DNA of 64,000 bases from a virus: IMG/VR virus record IMGVR_UViG_3300037189_015369, positions 1 through 64,000 of that record; one strand, written 5' to 3'. A model generated the notes under the pieces. That model ran no database searches. It worked only from the letters and a program-made list of their open reading frames with translations, and had not been told where the DNA came from. Shown in pieces: positions 48,099 through 57,673 of this stretch (position 1 is its first letter; the number at the start of each line of letters is the position of its first letter). A program made the translations under genes and the position numbers.

Positions 48099-51000
48099 TC
48101 ACCTACCTTGCCGTGAGCCAGTAGCATTTGCCATGTCGACGGGTGGCCCACCGTCGGGCGTGTCTTCCATACGCCGGCCGGAAGCTGCAAGCACAGCTTC
48201 AGACAGACCCTGCAGCACAAGTGTGCCGTTGATATTCATGTCGCCTCCGCCGGCCCCACCCATCCCAGCTGCTCGACGTTCTTGTTGAGCAACTTGATCT
48301 TTGAGGAAGTTGTAACGTACTTGATCCTTCTCGTCGGCGAAGTACTCCTGACCGTTCCAGCCGCGTTTCTTTTTACCTTCAAGGTCGTGAAGACGCTGCG
48401 TCGCTGCCTGCAGCGGATCTTCAGACCCAGCATTCAGCATCGCCTGTTCAGCCAACAACTTGATGTGCGGTTTCTGAACGACTTGCGAAACGCTACCGTC
48501 GGGGTTTGTGACGTTAACGCGTTTCGCGCCGTTCTTTTTGAAATCTGCTTTTTCTTGTGCCGTGCCGTAACGTTCGACGTCGAGAGCGGCCTGCTCTTCT
48601 GTGTAGTTTGGATTGTGCGGTATAAACACACGTTCAGATGCGTCCTGCGTGCCGCCAAACATAGTCCACGTCGCTTCGCCGCGCACCTCGCGCATTGAGA
48701 TATCTAAACCGGGCAGTTTGCCCTTGGCGCCAAACGGATCGTATGTTGTGATTTGATCGCCGGTTCGCGGCGCAGAAATGCTTTGCCGGCGAGACTGCAG
48801 CTCTTCCCACTGTTTTTGGTCTTCCGGGTTATCAAATTTTGTTTCTGTTCTTCCCCTGCCGCCAGCTGACCAATACGTTTTGCCGCGTTTCTGCAACGCT
48901 GCCATTTCGGCGTCGACCTCTTTCAGCGCGTCAGCTTTGCTCGTTACGTGTGTTGTGGCTTGGCCGACGCCGCCGGCAGAAACTGGTCCGCCCGTCGCTG
49001 GGCCGTGGCCGCGGCGATTGAGCTGTTGCACTTGCTCCGGCGTCAGATTCTGCGACGACACGCCCTGTTGCGCGGCGTTGCTTTCGTTGATCGCGTCTTT
49101 AATGCGTCCCACGTTTGCGCGTTCAGACTCGTCAAGACGCCACGAGTACAAGCCGTTTTGTGCGCTCTCTAGCGCCGCCATACCTTCACGCTGCGCTTCC
49201 GGCGTGAACTTTTTAAACAACGATACGGCGTCGGCGTTCGGTAGCGTTAGCAATAGCTGCCGTTTTGTTTTGTCCATCATCGCGGCTTTCATGCCCGCGC
49301 CAGACGGATCGGATCCGACCTCGTCTAATAGTTTTTGCTGTTCAGTCGTAACCTTATCGGTGGCTTCGGCCACACCCATGCCGCGCTCGCGCTTTGCGTT
49401 GTTAGCGCCAGTTAGAATATTGTTTAACCGCTCTGTCACTTTTTCTGGGTCAGAACCCATGACGGCGACTAATTCTTTACGCGCCTGCGCCTGAGCCTCT
49501 TCGGGGTCCATACCCTGTAGTACAAATTGCTGCGCGAGCTGGGCTGTTATTTTTTTGCCCATAATCTCGGCGCGCTTTTCGGCTGTTTCTCCGGCGGTCC
49601 CGCCCATCTGGTTCACCGCGACTTCAGCTGCGGCGACGCTGATCATGCGCATGCGCTTTTTACGTTGCGTCTCAAACTGCGCGTCCGACATACCCTTTGG
49701 ACGCAACTTCTCATATTCAGCGCGGTCGTAGCCTTGTTCCATCTTGTCATAGACGGCTTTGCCGACATCGCCAACGACGGCATTAGCTTTCGCGGTTGGC
49801 CGCTTTTGCGCCTTGGCTACATCTTCCGGTGTTTGTTCAAGGCCGGCGCCAGCTAAACCACCAATGTCTTGCGCAACCCGCAACGATTGCGCGATGGCGC
49901 GCGCCTGCGCTTGCTTCTCGTCGCTAAGTCCGCCGCCAAACAACCCGCGCTTCATTTGATCTTCAAACGACTTGGAGTCTGAGCTGAGCGCCGCGGTGGC
50001 AAACTTTTCAATCTGCTCTTTAGACGCCCCCGGCCCGAACATTTGCTCTGCCATGGCGCGAGCCGCAGCGTTTACGTCTTCTTTGTTACCGGTATTGAAC
50101 CCCTTCATGATCAATTCGGCTTGTTTGCGCTGCTGCTCGCTTTGTTTCTTTTCAGCGTCAGTTGTGCCCTTGGCCGTATCGGCAGACTTCATGATGGCGC
50201 GATTTTTAATCTCGTCGATTTTGGCCGGGTCGAGCGGTTCTTTTGCATCAACCCCCGCAAGTTTTTTCAACTGCGTCGCCTCGGCGCCGGCAGGGTTTTT
50301 TTGCGCAGCTTCTGCCAGCTTTTCAATCTGGCTCGGCGTGATCGTCGCCTGCGTGTACATTTTGGCTGCTGCGACCAAACCTTCTTGCATATCTGGGGCG
50401 TAACTCTGCAGCAAGTCGTCTTCCGACGTAACATTAAAAATAGCTTTCAACGCGTCGGACCGCGTCCCGGCGTTATCGTCGGCGAGTTTTTCAAGCTCCT
50501 CGCCAACGCGCTGCATAGTTGTTGATTCTTTACCCTTGGCCGACGCCGCAAATCGTTTTGCTCGGCGCTGATTGACTACCATCTTTGTGTCGGCTTCAGA
50601 CAGCGCGTCTTTGTCGTACTGTTGTTTCAACGCCTCTATGCTGACGCCAGTACGCTGCTGGGCGATCGCACTTGTTTCAGAATATGTTGCAAGCAAGTTG
50701 TCGCGGCGTTTTTCAGCCGTGTCGCCGTAAATAGCCTCAAAGTACTGATTAGCGGCCTTCTCCGCCGCGCCCTGTTTCATGTTGCCGCCAGCGCTGCTCT
50801 TGAAGTATTTAACTAACTCTTCTCGTCCGCGCTTCTCTAACGTTGCAACGCGTTCCTCAGAAGACATGTCGGCCGTCTCGTCGATCATTATGCCAGTCAT
50901 CGCATACGACAACCCGCCGGCCAACGCCGTGTTTTTTGATCTAAAGTCTGCGTCTGACATACCCGCGGGTTTGAGCTTTTTAAACTCTGCGCTGCCCATG

Positions 51001-52781
51001 CGATCTTGAATAACACCCTCGTGCGCGCGCGACAAATTCCTCTGCAACTCAAAACGTTGCGCCTTATAGGCGTACCCGGCATTGAGATATTCTTCTGTAC
51101 CAATCTGGTCATTTTGATAAGCGCGGAAAAGTCTGTCGTCCGCACCACCCTCGCGGGCCATGTTATAGATGGCCTTCATGCCGCCACGACCTGCCTGCTC
51201 AGACAGGTTGTAAGATTTTCCCTTATACTCGTATGTGTCGGAACCGGTGCGATACGCCTGCATCGCCGCTTCAAGTTGTGTGCCTTTGTATTTGTCTGGG
51301 TTTTCAGACACCATGCGATTCAATACTGCCATGCCGCGGCCAACCGCGGAAGCGTCGGCACGGGTAGACAAAGCGGCAGATCTCGATTCGGCTTCTGCGC
51401 GATTCAGCTTCCCGAAACCCGGCTTTTCAAACACACCCGCGTCGGCCATCGCTTGCCCGCGCATCAGATCGCTAGTCATGCCTTTTTCGGCTGTTACTTC
51501 TGATAATCCAAGTTGCCGCGCCTGTGCTTTTTTCTCGTACATCAAGGCGTTTAGATTTTTCAGATCTGTATTTGAATCGCGCGCGGCCATACGCATCTCA
51601 CGCACGAGCGATTCAACCTTACCGGCACCCATGCTGCTTTGCGCCCCGTTTGTCAGGTGCTGCAAATTTGCAATGAGTTCTTGAATCGGCGCGTTGGGGT
51701 TGCCGTTGTCGCCGAATATTTCACGAATAGCCGACACTGCGCCGTTGTATTCTTTGACAGCTTTTGAAACGTTCTTAGCGTCGAGCGCGTTAGCGGCGAG
51801 ACCGAACCCTTCCATCTGTTCGATTTCTTCGGCCGACTTTGCCCGTTTGTCGCCGGCTTTGTACTTGTCGATTTCCGAGAACGTATCGCCGAGGCGTTTT
51901 TTAAACTCGGGAAGTTTGTCCGCGAGCATAATTTTGCGTTCTTCGTCTGACGCGTTGGCGTAGTCGTAGTCGCGTTCCATTAGTTCTGAGTGGCCGAACT
52001 GCTGCGCAAGACTCGTCATGGTCTTGTCATCGCGCTTACCGCGGCCGATCGCTTTTACCCGGTCTGCCGGCTTGAGCGCGCCGATACTCTGCGGAAGCCG
52101 GCCTTGCTGAAACAACACGTCCATCATCTCGCCGCTGGCCACTGCACCAAACCCATGCATCTCGTCTAGATTGGCATCGGGTCCGTACAAGTTTTGATAC
52201 ATATTCTGCGAGAACTGCTGCAGCGATTCAGATGACATCCTGCGGCCGCCAGTTGCGGCGTCTGGCCTAAAAAAACCAACCCGCGAGGCGGCAGACGCAA
52301 GCGCGGTCGGATCGCCGCGCCGACCAAACATAATCCCCTCTAAATTTTCAGCACCAATCTGCGCGGCAGCAAACTGTTTAAATATCGGGTTATTCAGTAC
52401 CGCAGCGCCGACATTGGCATGCTCTCGGTCGAGCCGCGTTAATTCTTGTCCGCCGTTAACAACCCGCTGAAACCCAAGCAATTTTTTAGCGACTTGCTCG
52501 TTGCCGGCCATATTAGCTGCTTGCACGGCGGCGGCACCGTGGCGCTGGTAGCGGGCTGCTGTATACTGGTCCAGCCGCGCTTGTCCGGGCGCCTGATGCG
52601 CCAAAAAGGCGTCCTCGCCGAACAGCCCCTGTACGATCCCGGGGCCGTATAAATTAGCCATATACCCGAACGCGTCGTCAACGTGGGCGGCGTTCTGAAA
52701 CGGCGAATAAACAGGCGGTGCGTACGGATTATTGGTGTCGTTTTGTACGTACCCGGCGGCGCCGTACTGGCTTGCTTTCAT
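48099..52781 (-). CDS. tape measure protein
   Basis: The longest gene here (1560 aa) lies between tail-tube/chaperone genes and baseplate genes, the standard place for the tape measure that sets tail length and fills the tube. It is nearly all helical, rich in Ala, Lys, Glu and Gln, with long coiled-coil-like stretches (for example AEKRAEIMGKKITAQLAQQF). At about 1.5 angstrom per residue, the length known for other phages, it would give a tail of about 230 nm. The end (GGAGGGDMNINGTLVLQGL) is Gly-rich, then a short strand. Confidence 0.88.
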   Translation of the reverse strand: MKASQYGAAGYVQNDTNNPYAPPVYSPFQNAAHVDDAFGYMANLYGPGIVQGLFGEDAFLAHQAPGQARLDQYTAARYQRHGAAAVQAANMAGNEQVAKKLLGFQRVVNGGQELTRLDREHANVGAAVLNNPIFKQFAAAQIGAENLEGIMFGRRGDPTALASAASRVGFFRPDAATGGRRMSSESLQQFSQNMYQNLYGPDANLDEMHGFGAVASGEMMDVLFQQGRLPQSIGALKPADRVKAIGRGKRDDKTMTSLAQQFGHSELMERDYDYANASDEERKIMLADKLPEFKKRLGDTFSEIDKYKAGDKRAKSAEEIEQMEGFGLAANALDAKNVSKAVKEYNGAVSAIREIFGDNGNPNAPIQELIANLQHLTNGAQSSMGAGKVESLVREMRMAARDSNTDLKNLNALMYEKKAQARQLGLSEVTAEKGMTSDLMRGQAMADAGVFEKPGFGKLNRAEAESRSAALSTRADASAVGRGMAVLNRMVSENPDKYKGTQLEAAMQAYRTGSDTYEYKGKSYNLSEQAGRGGMKAIYNMAREGGADDRLFRAYQNDQIGTEEYLNAGYAYKAQRFELQRNLSRAHEGVIQDRMGSAEFKKLKPAGMSDADFRSKNTALAGGLSYAMTGIMIDETADMSSEERVATLEKRGREELVKYFKSSAGGNMKQGAAEKAANQYFEAIYGDTAEKRRDNLLATYSETSAIAQQRTGVSIEALKQQYDKDALSEADTKMVVNQRRAKRFAASAKGKESTTMQRVGEELEKLADDNAGTRSDALKAIFNVTSEDDLLQSYAPDMQEGLVAAAKMYTQATITPSQIEKLAEAAQKNPAGAEATQLKKLAGVDAKEPLDPAKIDEIKNRAIMKSADTAKGTTDAEKKQSEQQRKQAELIMKGFNTGNKEDVNAAARAMAEQMFGPGASKEQIEKFATAALSSDSKSFEDQMKRGLFGGGLSDEKQAQARAIAQSLRVAQDIGGLAGAGLEQTPEDVAKAQKRPTAKANAVVGDVGKAVYDKMEQGYDRAEYEKLRPKGMSDAQFETQRKKRMRMISVAAAEVAVNQMGGTAGETAEKRAEIMGKKITAQLAQQFVLQGMDPEEAQAQARKELVAVMGSDPEKVTERLNNILTGANNAKRERGMGVAEATDKVTTEQQKLLDEVGSDPSGAGMKAAMMDKTKRQLLLTLPNADAVSLFKKFTPEAQREGMAALESAQNGLYSWRLDESERANVGRIKDAINESNAAQQGVSSQNLTPEQVQQLNRRGHGPATGGPVSAGGVGQATTHVTSKADALKEVDAEMAALQKRGKTYWSAGGRGRTETKFDNPEDQKQWEELQSRRQSISAPRTGDQITTYDPFGAKGKLPGLDISMREVRGEATWTMFGGTQDASERVFIPHNPNYTEEQAALDVERYGTAQEKADFKKNGAKRVNVTNPDGSVSQVVQKPHIKLLAEQAMLNAGSEDPLQAATQRLHDLEGKKKRGWNGQEYFADEKDQVRYNFLKDQVAQQERRAAGMGGAGGGDMNINGTLVLQGLSEAVLAASGRRMEDTPDGGPPVDMANATGSRQGR

Positions 52782-52790
52782 ATGCCACCG

Positions 52791-53159
52791 TTAATTGCCG
52801 TGAAGTTCTTTGTAGCGTTTAATCAATTCCTGCGCCGAACTATCCAGTATTGTATCTTCTTGCACCGCCTGATTTGCAGCCGCGGTGTCGGTTTTATCGG
52901 CCACTAGCCACGGATACACCAATTTTTGAATAAGCTGTAACAGGTCGTTTGCGTGTTTTTTGGCGTCTTTAAAGCTATCTTCCGTCAGGTTGCCGTGAGA
53001 TAACAGCGCCAGCCAATGCTTGTGCGCGACCGTCAGCAGTTCATAATCTTCCCGACGCTCCATTTCTTGCAGTAACAGTAAGTGCTTAATTCGCCATTTT
53101 CTGTCTTGGGGATCGGCACTGGTGTAATCAATTGCACCGGTGACGGCGGCTCGCACCAT
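52791..53159 (-). CDS. tail assembly chaperone-like protein
   Basis: I choose ATG 53159 (MVRAAVTGAIDYTSA); the longer frame begins with TTG. The 122-aa helical protein (RKWRIKHLLLLQEMERREDY; KDAKKHANDLLQLIQKLV) lies just before the tape measure gene and after a larger gene that it overlaps in the -1 frame. That is the arrangement of tail assembly chaperones made by frameshifting. A T-run stands in the overlap (about 53182-53186). Confidence 0.6.
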   Translation of the reverse strand: MVRAAVTGAIDYTSADPQDRKWRIKHLLLLQEMERREDYELLTVAHKHWLALLSHGNLTEDSFKDAKKHANDLLQLIQKLVYPWLVADKTDTAAANQAVQEDTILDSSAQELIKRYKELHGN

Positions 53160-53167
53160 TAAGGCCG

Positions 53168-54181
53168 CTACCCGATCCCGTTCCAAAAACTTGGTTCAAG
53201 CGTCATGGCTTCTAGGGCCTCGACGAGTCTTTGGAATTTGCGTAAATGTGTCGCAGCTAGGCGGCGTGTGACTTCGTGCGCCAGCGCCTTTGAATGAACA
53301 AATTCTCTGGCGGCGGGCAGCGCTGTTTGATTGGGTTTGTCTTTTACCGGTTCAAACTTGATTTCACTCAACTCAGGAATGATAACCAGCGGTTTTTTAT
53401 TTCCGTCATACACGGCTTCCAGCGAGCAAGCCATCCGGTACTCTAACATGCGCAGAAACCATTCGGCTTCTGACAAGATTAAACCGTCGTTTTGATCTAG
53501 GAGCAGCTGCCGCTGAACGAGGAAGTTTTCGTCGGCCAGCATGCTGCGCAGTCGAATCACAAACTTGCCGCCCGCCAGTTCGTAGTCTCTTTTGAACCGA
53601 CCACCACCGAGCAACGTCGTTAAAAAATCTTCCTTATCTTTGTCGGTAACGTTTGTGTCGTACTCCTGCTGCATATCCCAGCCGCAGCGCGGGCAAAACG
53701 GCATGACAATCATCGGCGCTGAAATACCAGCTTCTTCTACCGCGGGCACGTCGGCCGGCGATACAGGCTGTTCCGTTACAGTTGTTTTCGGCTGCCCGGG
53801 TTCAGACGCTGCTGGTGTCGGATCTGCGGTCTCGCGGTCATCGATGATTTCAGCGCTATTTGTGTTAACAAGCTTTTCGTACATATCGCGCACGGAGTCA
53901 GACATGCCGGCGGTGTCTTGGTCTAGTTGCTCTCGCTGCGCGATTTTATTAGCGGTGCCTTTCGCAGCTGCTAGCATTTCTTTGATCTGGCTGACGTCTT
54001 CTTCTTTCATGGCGTCTTTATCAATAAGGACGTCAACACGGGACGACGCCGGCAGACGATCTTTGATCTGCAGCATAAGCTGTCCCAGATCCGCGGGAAT
54101 AGGGTCGTTATTTCGCCAACCGAACTGTTCCAGCGTCTTCTTTGTGAAATCCGAGACGTAGGGATTTTCTACCAACTCCAT
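53168..54181 (-). CDS. tail assembly/virion protein, 337 aa, with zinc motif
   Basis: AAGGAG is upstream of the ATG. The N-terminal 110 residues are helical (FTKKTLEQFGWRNNDPIPAD; EEDVSQIKEMLAAAKGTANK), then an acidic Pro-rich linker, CPRCGWDM (a half zinc finger), and a C-terminal helical part (FVHSKALAHEVTRRLAATHL). The C-terminal end overlaps the 52791-53159 frame. It could be the G-type chaperone, or a separate neck/tail protein. Confidence 0.6.
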   Translation of the reverse strand: MELVENPYVSDFTKKTLEQFGWRNNDPIPADLGQLMLQIKDRLPASSRVDVLIDKDAMKEEDVSQIKEMLAAAKGTANKIAQREQLDQDTAGMSDSVRDMYEKLVNTNSAEIIDDRETADPTPAASEPGQPKTTVTEQPVSPADVPAVEEAGISAPMIVMPFCPRCGWDMQQEYDTNVTDKDKEDFLTTLLGGGRFKRDYELAGGKFVIRLRSMLADENFLVQRQLLLDQNDGLILSEAEWFLRMLEYRMACSLEAVYDGNKKPLVIIPELSEIKFEPVKDKPNQTALPAAREFVHSKALAHEVTRRLAATHLRKFQRLVEALEAMTLEPSFWNGIG

Positions 54182-54195
54182 AACCGACTCCTTGG

Positions 54196-57078
54196 TTAGT
54201 TACGCGGAACGATGGGATAATTGCCGTTAATTTTTTTCGGCTCGTTGGATTTGAATTCTGGTTCTTTGTATTCACCCGCAAGACCCGGCGCCTCACCGCG
54301 TTCTTTGTCGATATAGCCGCCCTCAAGCTGCACAATCTTGAAATCTTGTTCGACGTACGCGGGCTCAGAGTTAAGCCACTTATCGCCGGGAAACGGGAAT
54401 GTCTTACCACACGACTTCGCGGTAACCGGGCGCTCTGTCCACCTTTCGGGAATTTTTCCGTCGAGCCGGCCCATCTGCTGCCAACGGTCCTCGTACAGCA
54501 TGAAGTCGGGGATGTTGTAATCTTCGTCGCGCCGGAACGAAAACTCCATGATGGTCATGACTTTTTCATTACCAGCGCGTTTGTCGACATACCATGTTTG
54601 CTGCACTTTTTCATTGTCGATCATGTCGCCGATGGCTGGGATGTCGACATCAATAAGCGACTTGAACAGCTCAACCGCCGCTTTGACCTGAGACTGGCAA
54701 TCTCCGTCGCAGGGGCCCACGAAGATAGCGCCCTTGGCGGCTTGTTCCGTGAGGATGTGACCCTTCGCTACAAGAACGCTGCCGTCGCACAGTACGTTGC
54801 CGTCGCAGAAGATATCGCCGTCAGTGCCGATCGGGCCGCAGAGGCAGGTAAGAGTCTGGCGAAACAGGTTTGCCTTATTTGTGCCGCCGATTTTCTGACC
54901 GCCAAAGAAGTGATAAACCTCGCCGTCTTCTTTAAGATAGTTGTACAGATTTGTCGACTTCGTGATGATATCTTCTTCACCCTGCGAGGCGTCGAGCATG
55001 ATCATTCCTTGCTCGATCTCGCCACCGCCTGTGCGTAAGTAAATCTGCTTTGCCAGCCCCACTACGTTTGAATGCGGCGCCCGAGCAACAACACCAGCAA
55101 ACTTAATTTCGTCGCCGCATGTTTCAAAGTCGTACTCGATGGTCTTGCCGCGCGACTCCAGCAAGATGCCGCCTTCGCGATCAGTCGAGTCGTTGCCGGC
55201 CAGTACCAGAACGTTACGCTCGGCTTTGATGCGGATGTTTTTCTCTGTAGCCGAGATATCGACTGTTTTATTCGCGCGCGCAATAACGTCATTACCAGCC
55301 CACGCTTGCACGTCTCGGCCGCCCTTGAGCCACACGTCACCCGGCGCTGAGATAAACACGCAACCGCCAACCATCCGAATCTCGCCGCCGTAACCATCAC
55401 CAATACATACGCCGCCATCTTCCAGCAACGAGATGTACGATTCCTGCTCGTAAAACTTTTGTTCGTTATAGCGGTGGTCGATTTTCCACATCTTGGGCTG
55501 CGGTTCTTTCAAATACATAGAACCCTGCAACTCGCCAAACGTCGGAATTTTTTGATTTACGTCGGCATAACCCTCAGACTTTAAATCCTGTTCTTCCCAC
55601 GTTTTGTAGTCCTTCTCGTGCCAATAGAAGGCGTGTAACCCGGAGTAGTTGAATAGGTAACCGTGCAAATCAAGAACAGCCGTGGCGCGCTGTAAATTGG
55701 GCCACTTACTGTCCGTGGTTTTGATGTCGCCAGTGATTTTGTGGTCAGGCCCAGAGCCGAACATGCTCGCGGCTTTATAATTCCGCTCTGTGTCGTCGCC
55801 TTCGCCGGATTCGGGGCGGCGGAGCCTCTGCGGGATTGGCAGCAGAATACGTTTAGATAACACAATGCCCTTGGACGACGTAATGAATCGCCGGCCGTCT
55901 AGCGCCGTGTTATCCTCTTGCAGGCCGTATACGGGCTTCTCTTCGTGATCCTGTGTTTTTGATCCGCCACCGCAATCGGGCGAGAACCCGTGCTTGCCGC
56001 GAATGCTGGACTCATACGGCGGTATAGCTTCCCCAGCGCTCCCCGGCTTATACGTCCAGCGCTGTACGCCTTTGGGCGGCGCATGTATCACCGTGCGCGA
56101 ACCTTGCCCCAAATAGCCAAAGAATTTTTGTGTCCGGTGATAGGGTTGCTGGAACTCGTTGTCGTTTTCCCAGTGCGTGTAATATGGCACGGCGAGCGGG
56201 CACAGGTAGTCCTTTGGCTGGAACTCCTTGATCATCGGCATGCCGATTTCTATGTTTCCAGCAGCTTCCCACGGGTACGGCGAATAACCAGTGCTGTCGT
56301 TACACTCGGCTTGGTCCATATACGAATCGCGCTCGCTACCCGCGGTCCAAACCTGCATGTTCCAGCCGGCTACCCGCAACATCTGATCGTGATAAAACCC
56401 ATATACACCGCAAAACTCGTTCACCGAGGCGCGGAACATGAAGTCGTCAACGGAAATACCGACGCCAGTTGTCGTGATCGCGCCCCACTCGCTGGCTAGC
56501 GTGGCGTCCATAGGCCGCCAACACGACCAATCAACCATCTGCCCGTTAAGCTTCTCTTTGAGATACTTTTTGTGGCAGTCGTCAACTCGCTTCCGGGTAG
56601 CTTGCGAGATGTAGTCGTGGTAAGCACGCTTTCCGATATCTAAAACACTCGGGACAGATCCGATGATGTACGCTTGCCCGATCTTGTCGTGAACCATCAC
56701 GATCACTGGCGTACCGGGCGCGTATGTGTTCAGCGCCGACGCGCCGAAACAAACTTGACTCGTCGTCGAGAGCGCGGATGCAATAATCGGCGCACGAGAT
56801 TTTTCTACAAAAACTTTGTAGCAATTGGCAATCGATGTGCCGTCTACAATTGTGCCCGTAACAAGCTTACCGGTGTCCTGAAAGCCTTGTTTAAATCCGG
56901 CCAGTTTGCTAAACGGGTCGGCAACAGCCTGAACCTGCGCTGCATAAGCGCCGGTACCGGTGCGACTAGAGAGCTGTTTTTGGGCGACAACGCGAGCAGC
57001 TTGAGATTGATCGACTGAGTGCTGCTGCCCTGTTTGCGGAGTATTACTTACCGGCTTGCCCGGGGGCGTCCGTGACAT
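54196..57078 (-). CDS. central spike / gp5-VgrG-like protein
   Basis: The start is ATG 57078 (MSRTPPGKPVSN), with GGTGGA upstream. In the 960-aa protein an OB-like fold lies at about 72-145 (LVTGTIVDGTSIANCYKVFV; APGTPVIVMVHDKIGQAYII), as in gp5 and VgrG. At about 565-640 a parallel beta helix runs through EIRMVGGCVFISAPGDVWLK, GRDVQAWAGNDVIARANKT and RIKAERNVLVLAG, the membrane-piercing needle type. The region between is unique to this phage and the end is Lys/Glu-rich. No lysozyme domain is seen. Confidence 0.8.
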   Translation of the reverse strand: MSRTPPGKPVSNTPQTGQQHSVDQSQAARVVAQKQLSSRTGTGAYAAQVQAVADPFSKLAGFKQGFQDTGKLVTGTIVDGTSIANCYKVFVEKSRAPIIASALSTTSQVCFGASALNTYAPGTPVIVMVHDKIGQAYIIGSVPSVLDIGKRAYHDYISQATRKRVDDCHKKYLKEKLNGQMVDWSCWRPMDATLASEWGAITTTGVGISVDDFMFRASVNEFCGVYGFYHDQMLRVAGWNMQVWTAGSERDSYMDQAECNDSTGYSPYPWEAAGNIEIGMPMIKEFQPKDYLCPLAVPYYTHWENDNEFQQPYHRTQKFFGYLGQGSRTVIHAPPKGVQRWTYKPGSAGEAIPPYESSIRGKHGFSPDCGGGSKTQDHEEKPVYGLQEDNTALDGRRFITSSKGIVLSKRILLPIPQRLRRPESGEGDDTERNYKAASMFGSGPDHKITGDIKTTDSKWPNLQRATAVLDLHGYLFNYSGLHAFYWHEKDYKTWEEQDLKSEGYADVNQKIPTFGELQGSMYLKEPQPKMWKIDHRYNEQKFYEQESYISLLEDGGVCIGDGYGGEIRMVGGCVFISAPGDVWLKGGRDVQAWAGNDVIARANKTVDISATEKNIRIKAERNVLVLAGNDSTDREGGILLESRGKTIEYDFETCGDEIKFAGVVARAPHSNVVGLAKQIYLRTGGGEIEQGMIMLDASQGEEDIITKSTNLYNYLKEDGEVYHFFGGQKIGGTNKANLFRQTLTCLCGPIGTDGDIFCDGNVLCDGSVLVAKGHILTEQAAKGAIFVGPCDGDCQSQVKAAVELFKSLIDVDIPAIGDMIDNEKVQQTWYVDKRAGNEKVMTIMEFSFRRDEDYNIPDFMLYEDRWQQMGRLDGKIPERWTERPVTAKSCGKTFPFPGDKWLNSEPAYVEQDFKIVQLEGGYIDKERGEAPGLAGEYKEPEFKSNEPKKINGNYPIVPRN

Positions 57079-57141
57079 TTTTATCCACCAAAAGGTGTGG
57101 TTACGGGCAAATATGCCCAAGGCTTTTCAGCCTAATACCAT

Positions 57142-57174
57142 AAGCGGCGGCTGCGTTTTGCGCAACCGCCGCTT
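57142..57174 (-). terminator. 14-bp stem-loop after the tail tube gene
   Basis: AAGCGGCGG (57142-57150) pairs with CCGCCGCTT (57166-57174), extended by five inner pairs (one G-U on the minus strand) around TTTTG. It starts 26 bases after the tube stop and lies before the spike gene. No U-run follows. It may reduce read-through so that tube and sheath are made in excess over the spike. Confidence 0.55.
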
Positions 57175-57200
57175 ACTTGATTACCGATATGTCGTTATTA

Positions 57201-57644
57201 TCACGAATCTTCAAGATCCGCGAAGATAAACGACAGGTTTTCTGTCAGCACGATCTCTTGGGCCGTGACACTGGCGCCAATCGACGTGAGGGTGGCAGAC
57301 GTCATTCGATACGTGCGCTTCGCTTGCGCGCACTTACCGCCGCCCTTGCCTGTGGCCTCAAGTTTTAGTTCTTTGGGATTACACATATCTCCGTAATCCT
57401 TAACAAGCGTAGCCATAGACGAGTTGCCGCCTACAACGCGGCTCATCTGGCACTGCCCCTGCCGGCGGTTACCGACGTAATAAATGTTGTTTGAGCCGAT
57501 CTCGTACAACATGTTTACGGTGCGGTTTACCGTGAACTGCACTTGCTGCACCAGCACACCAGCCTTGCCGCCGATCGTCAGATTAAAATCTTCGGCGCGG
57601 AAAGAACCTGTGTGCTTTTGCTCTGTACCGAAATTAAATGGCAT
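57201..57644 (-). CDS. tail tube protein
   Basis: A 147-aa protein just after the sheath gene, the standard myovirus order. The pattern FRAEDFNLTIGGKAGVLVQQ and VQFTVNRTVNMLYEIGSNNI, then RRQGQCQMSRVVGG, fits the gp19-type tube fold of two beta sheets and one helix. AAAGGTGA precedes the ATG. It forms hexameric rings that make the inner tube. Confidence 0.88.
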   Translation of the reverse strand: MPFNFGTEQKHTGSFRAEDFNLTIGGKAGVLVQQVQFTVNRTVNMLYEIGSNNIYYVGNRRQGQCQMSRVVGGNSSMATLVKDYGDMCNPKELKLEATGKGGGKCAQAKRTYRMTSATLTSIGASVTAQEIVLTENLSFIFADLEDS

Positions 57645-57673
57645 AGCTCACCTTTGTAATAGAAGTTCCAGAA

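Noticed and set aside
54196-57078. Lysozyme domain in the spike as in T4 gp5
   Set aside because: No catalytic E-x(8)-D/C-x(5)-T type pattern is visible between the OB fold and the beta helix.
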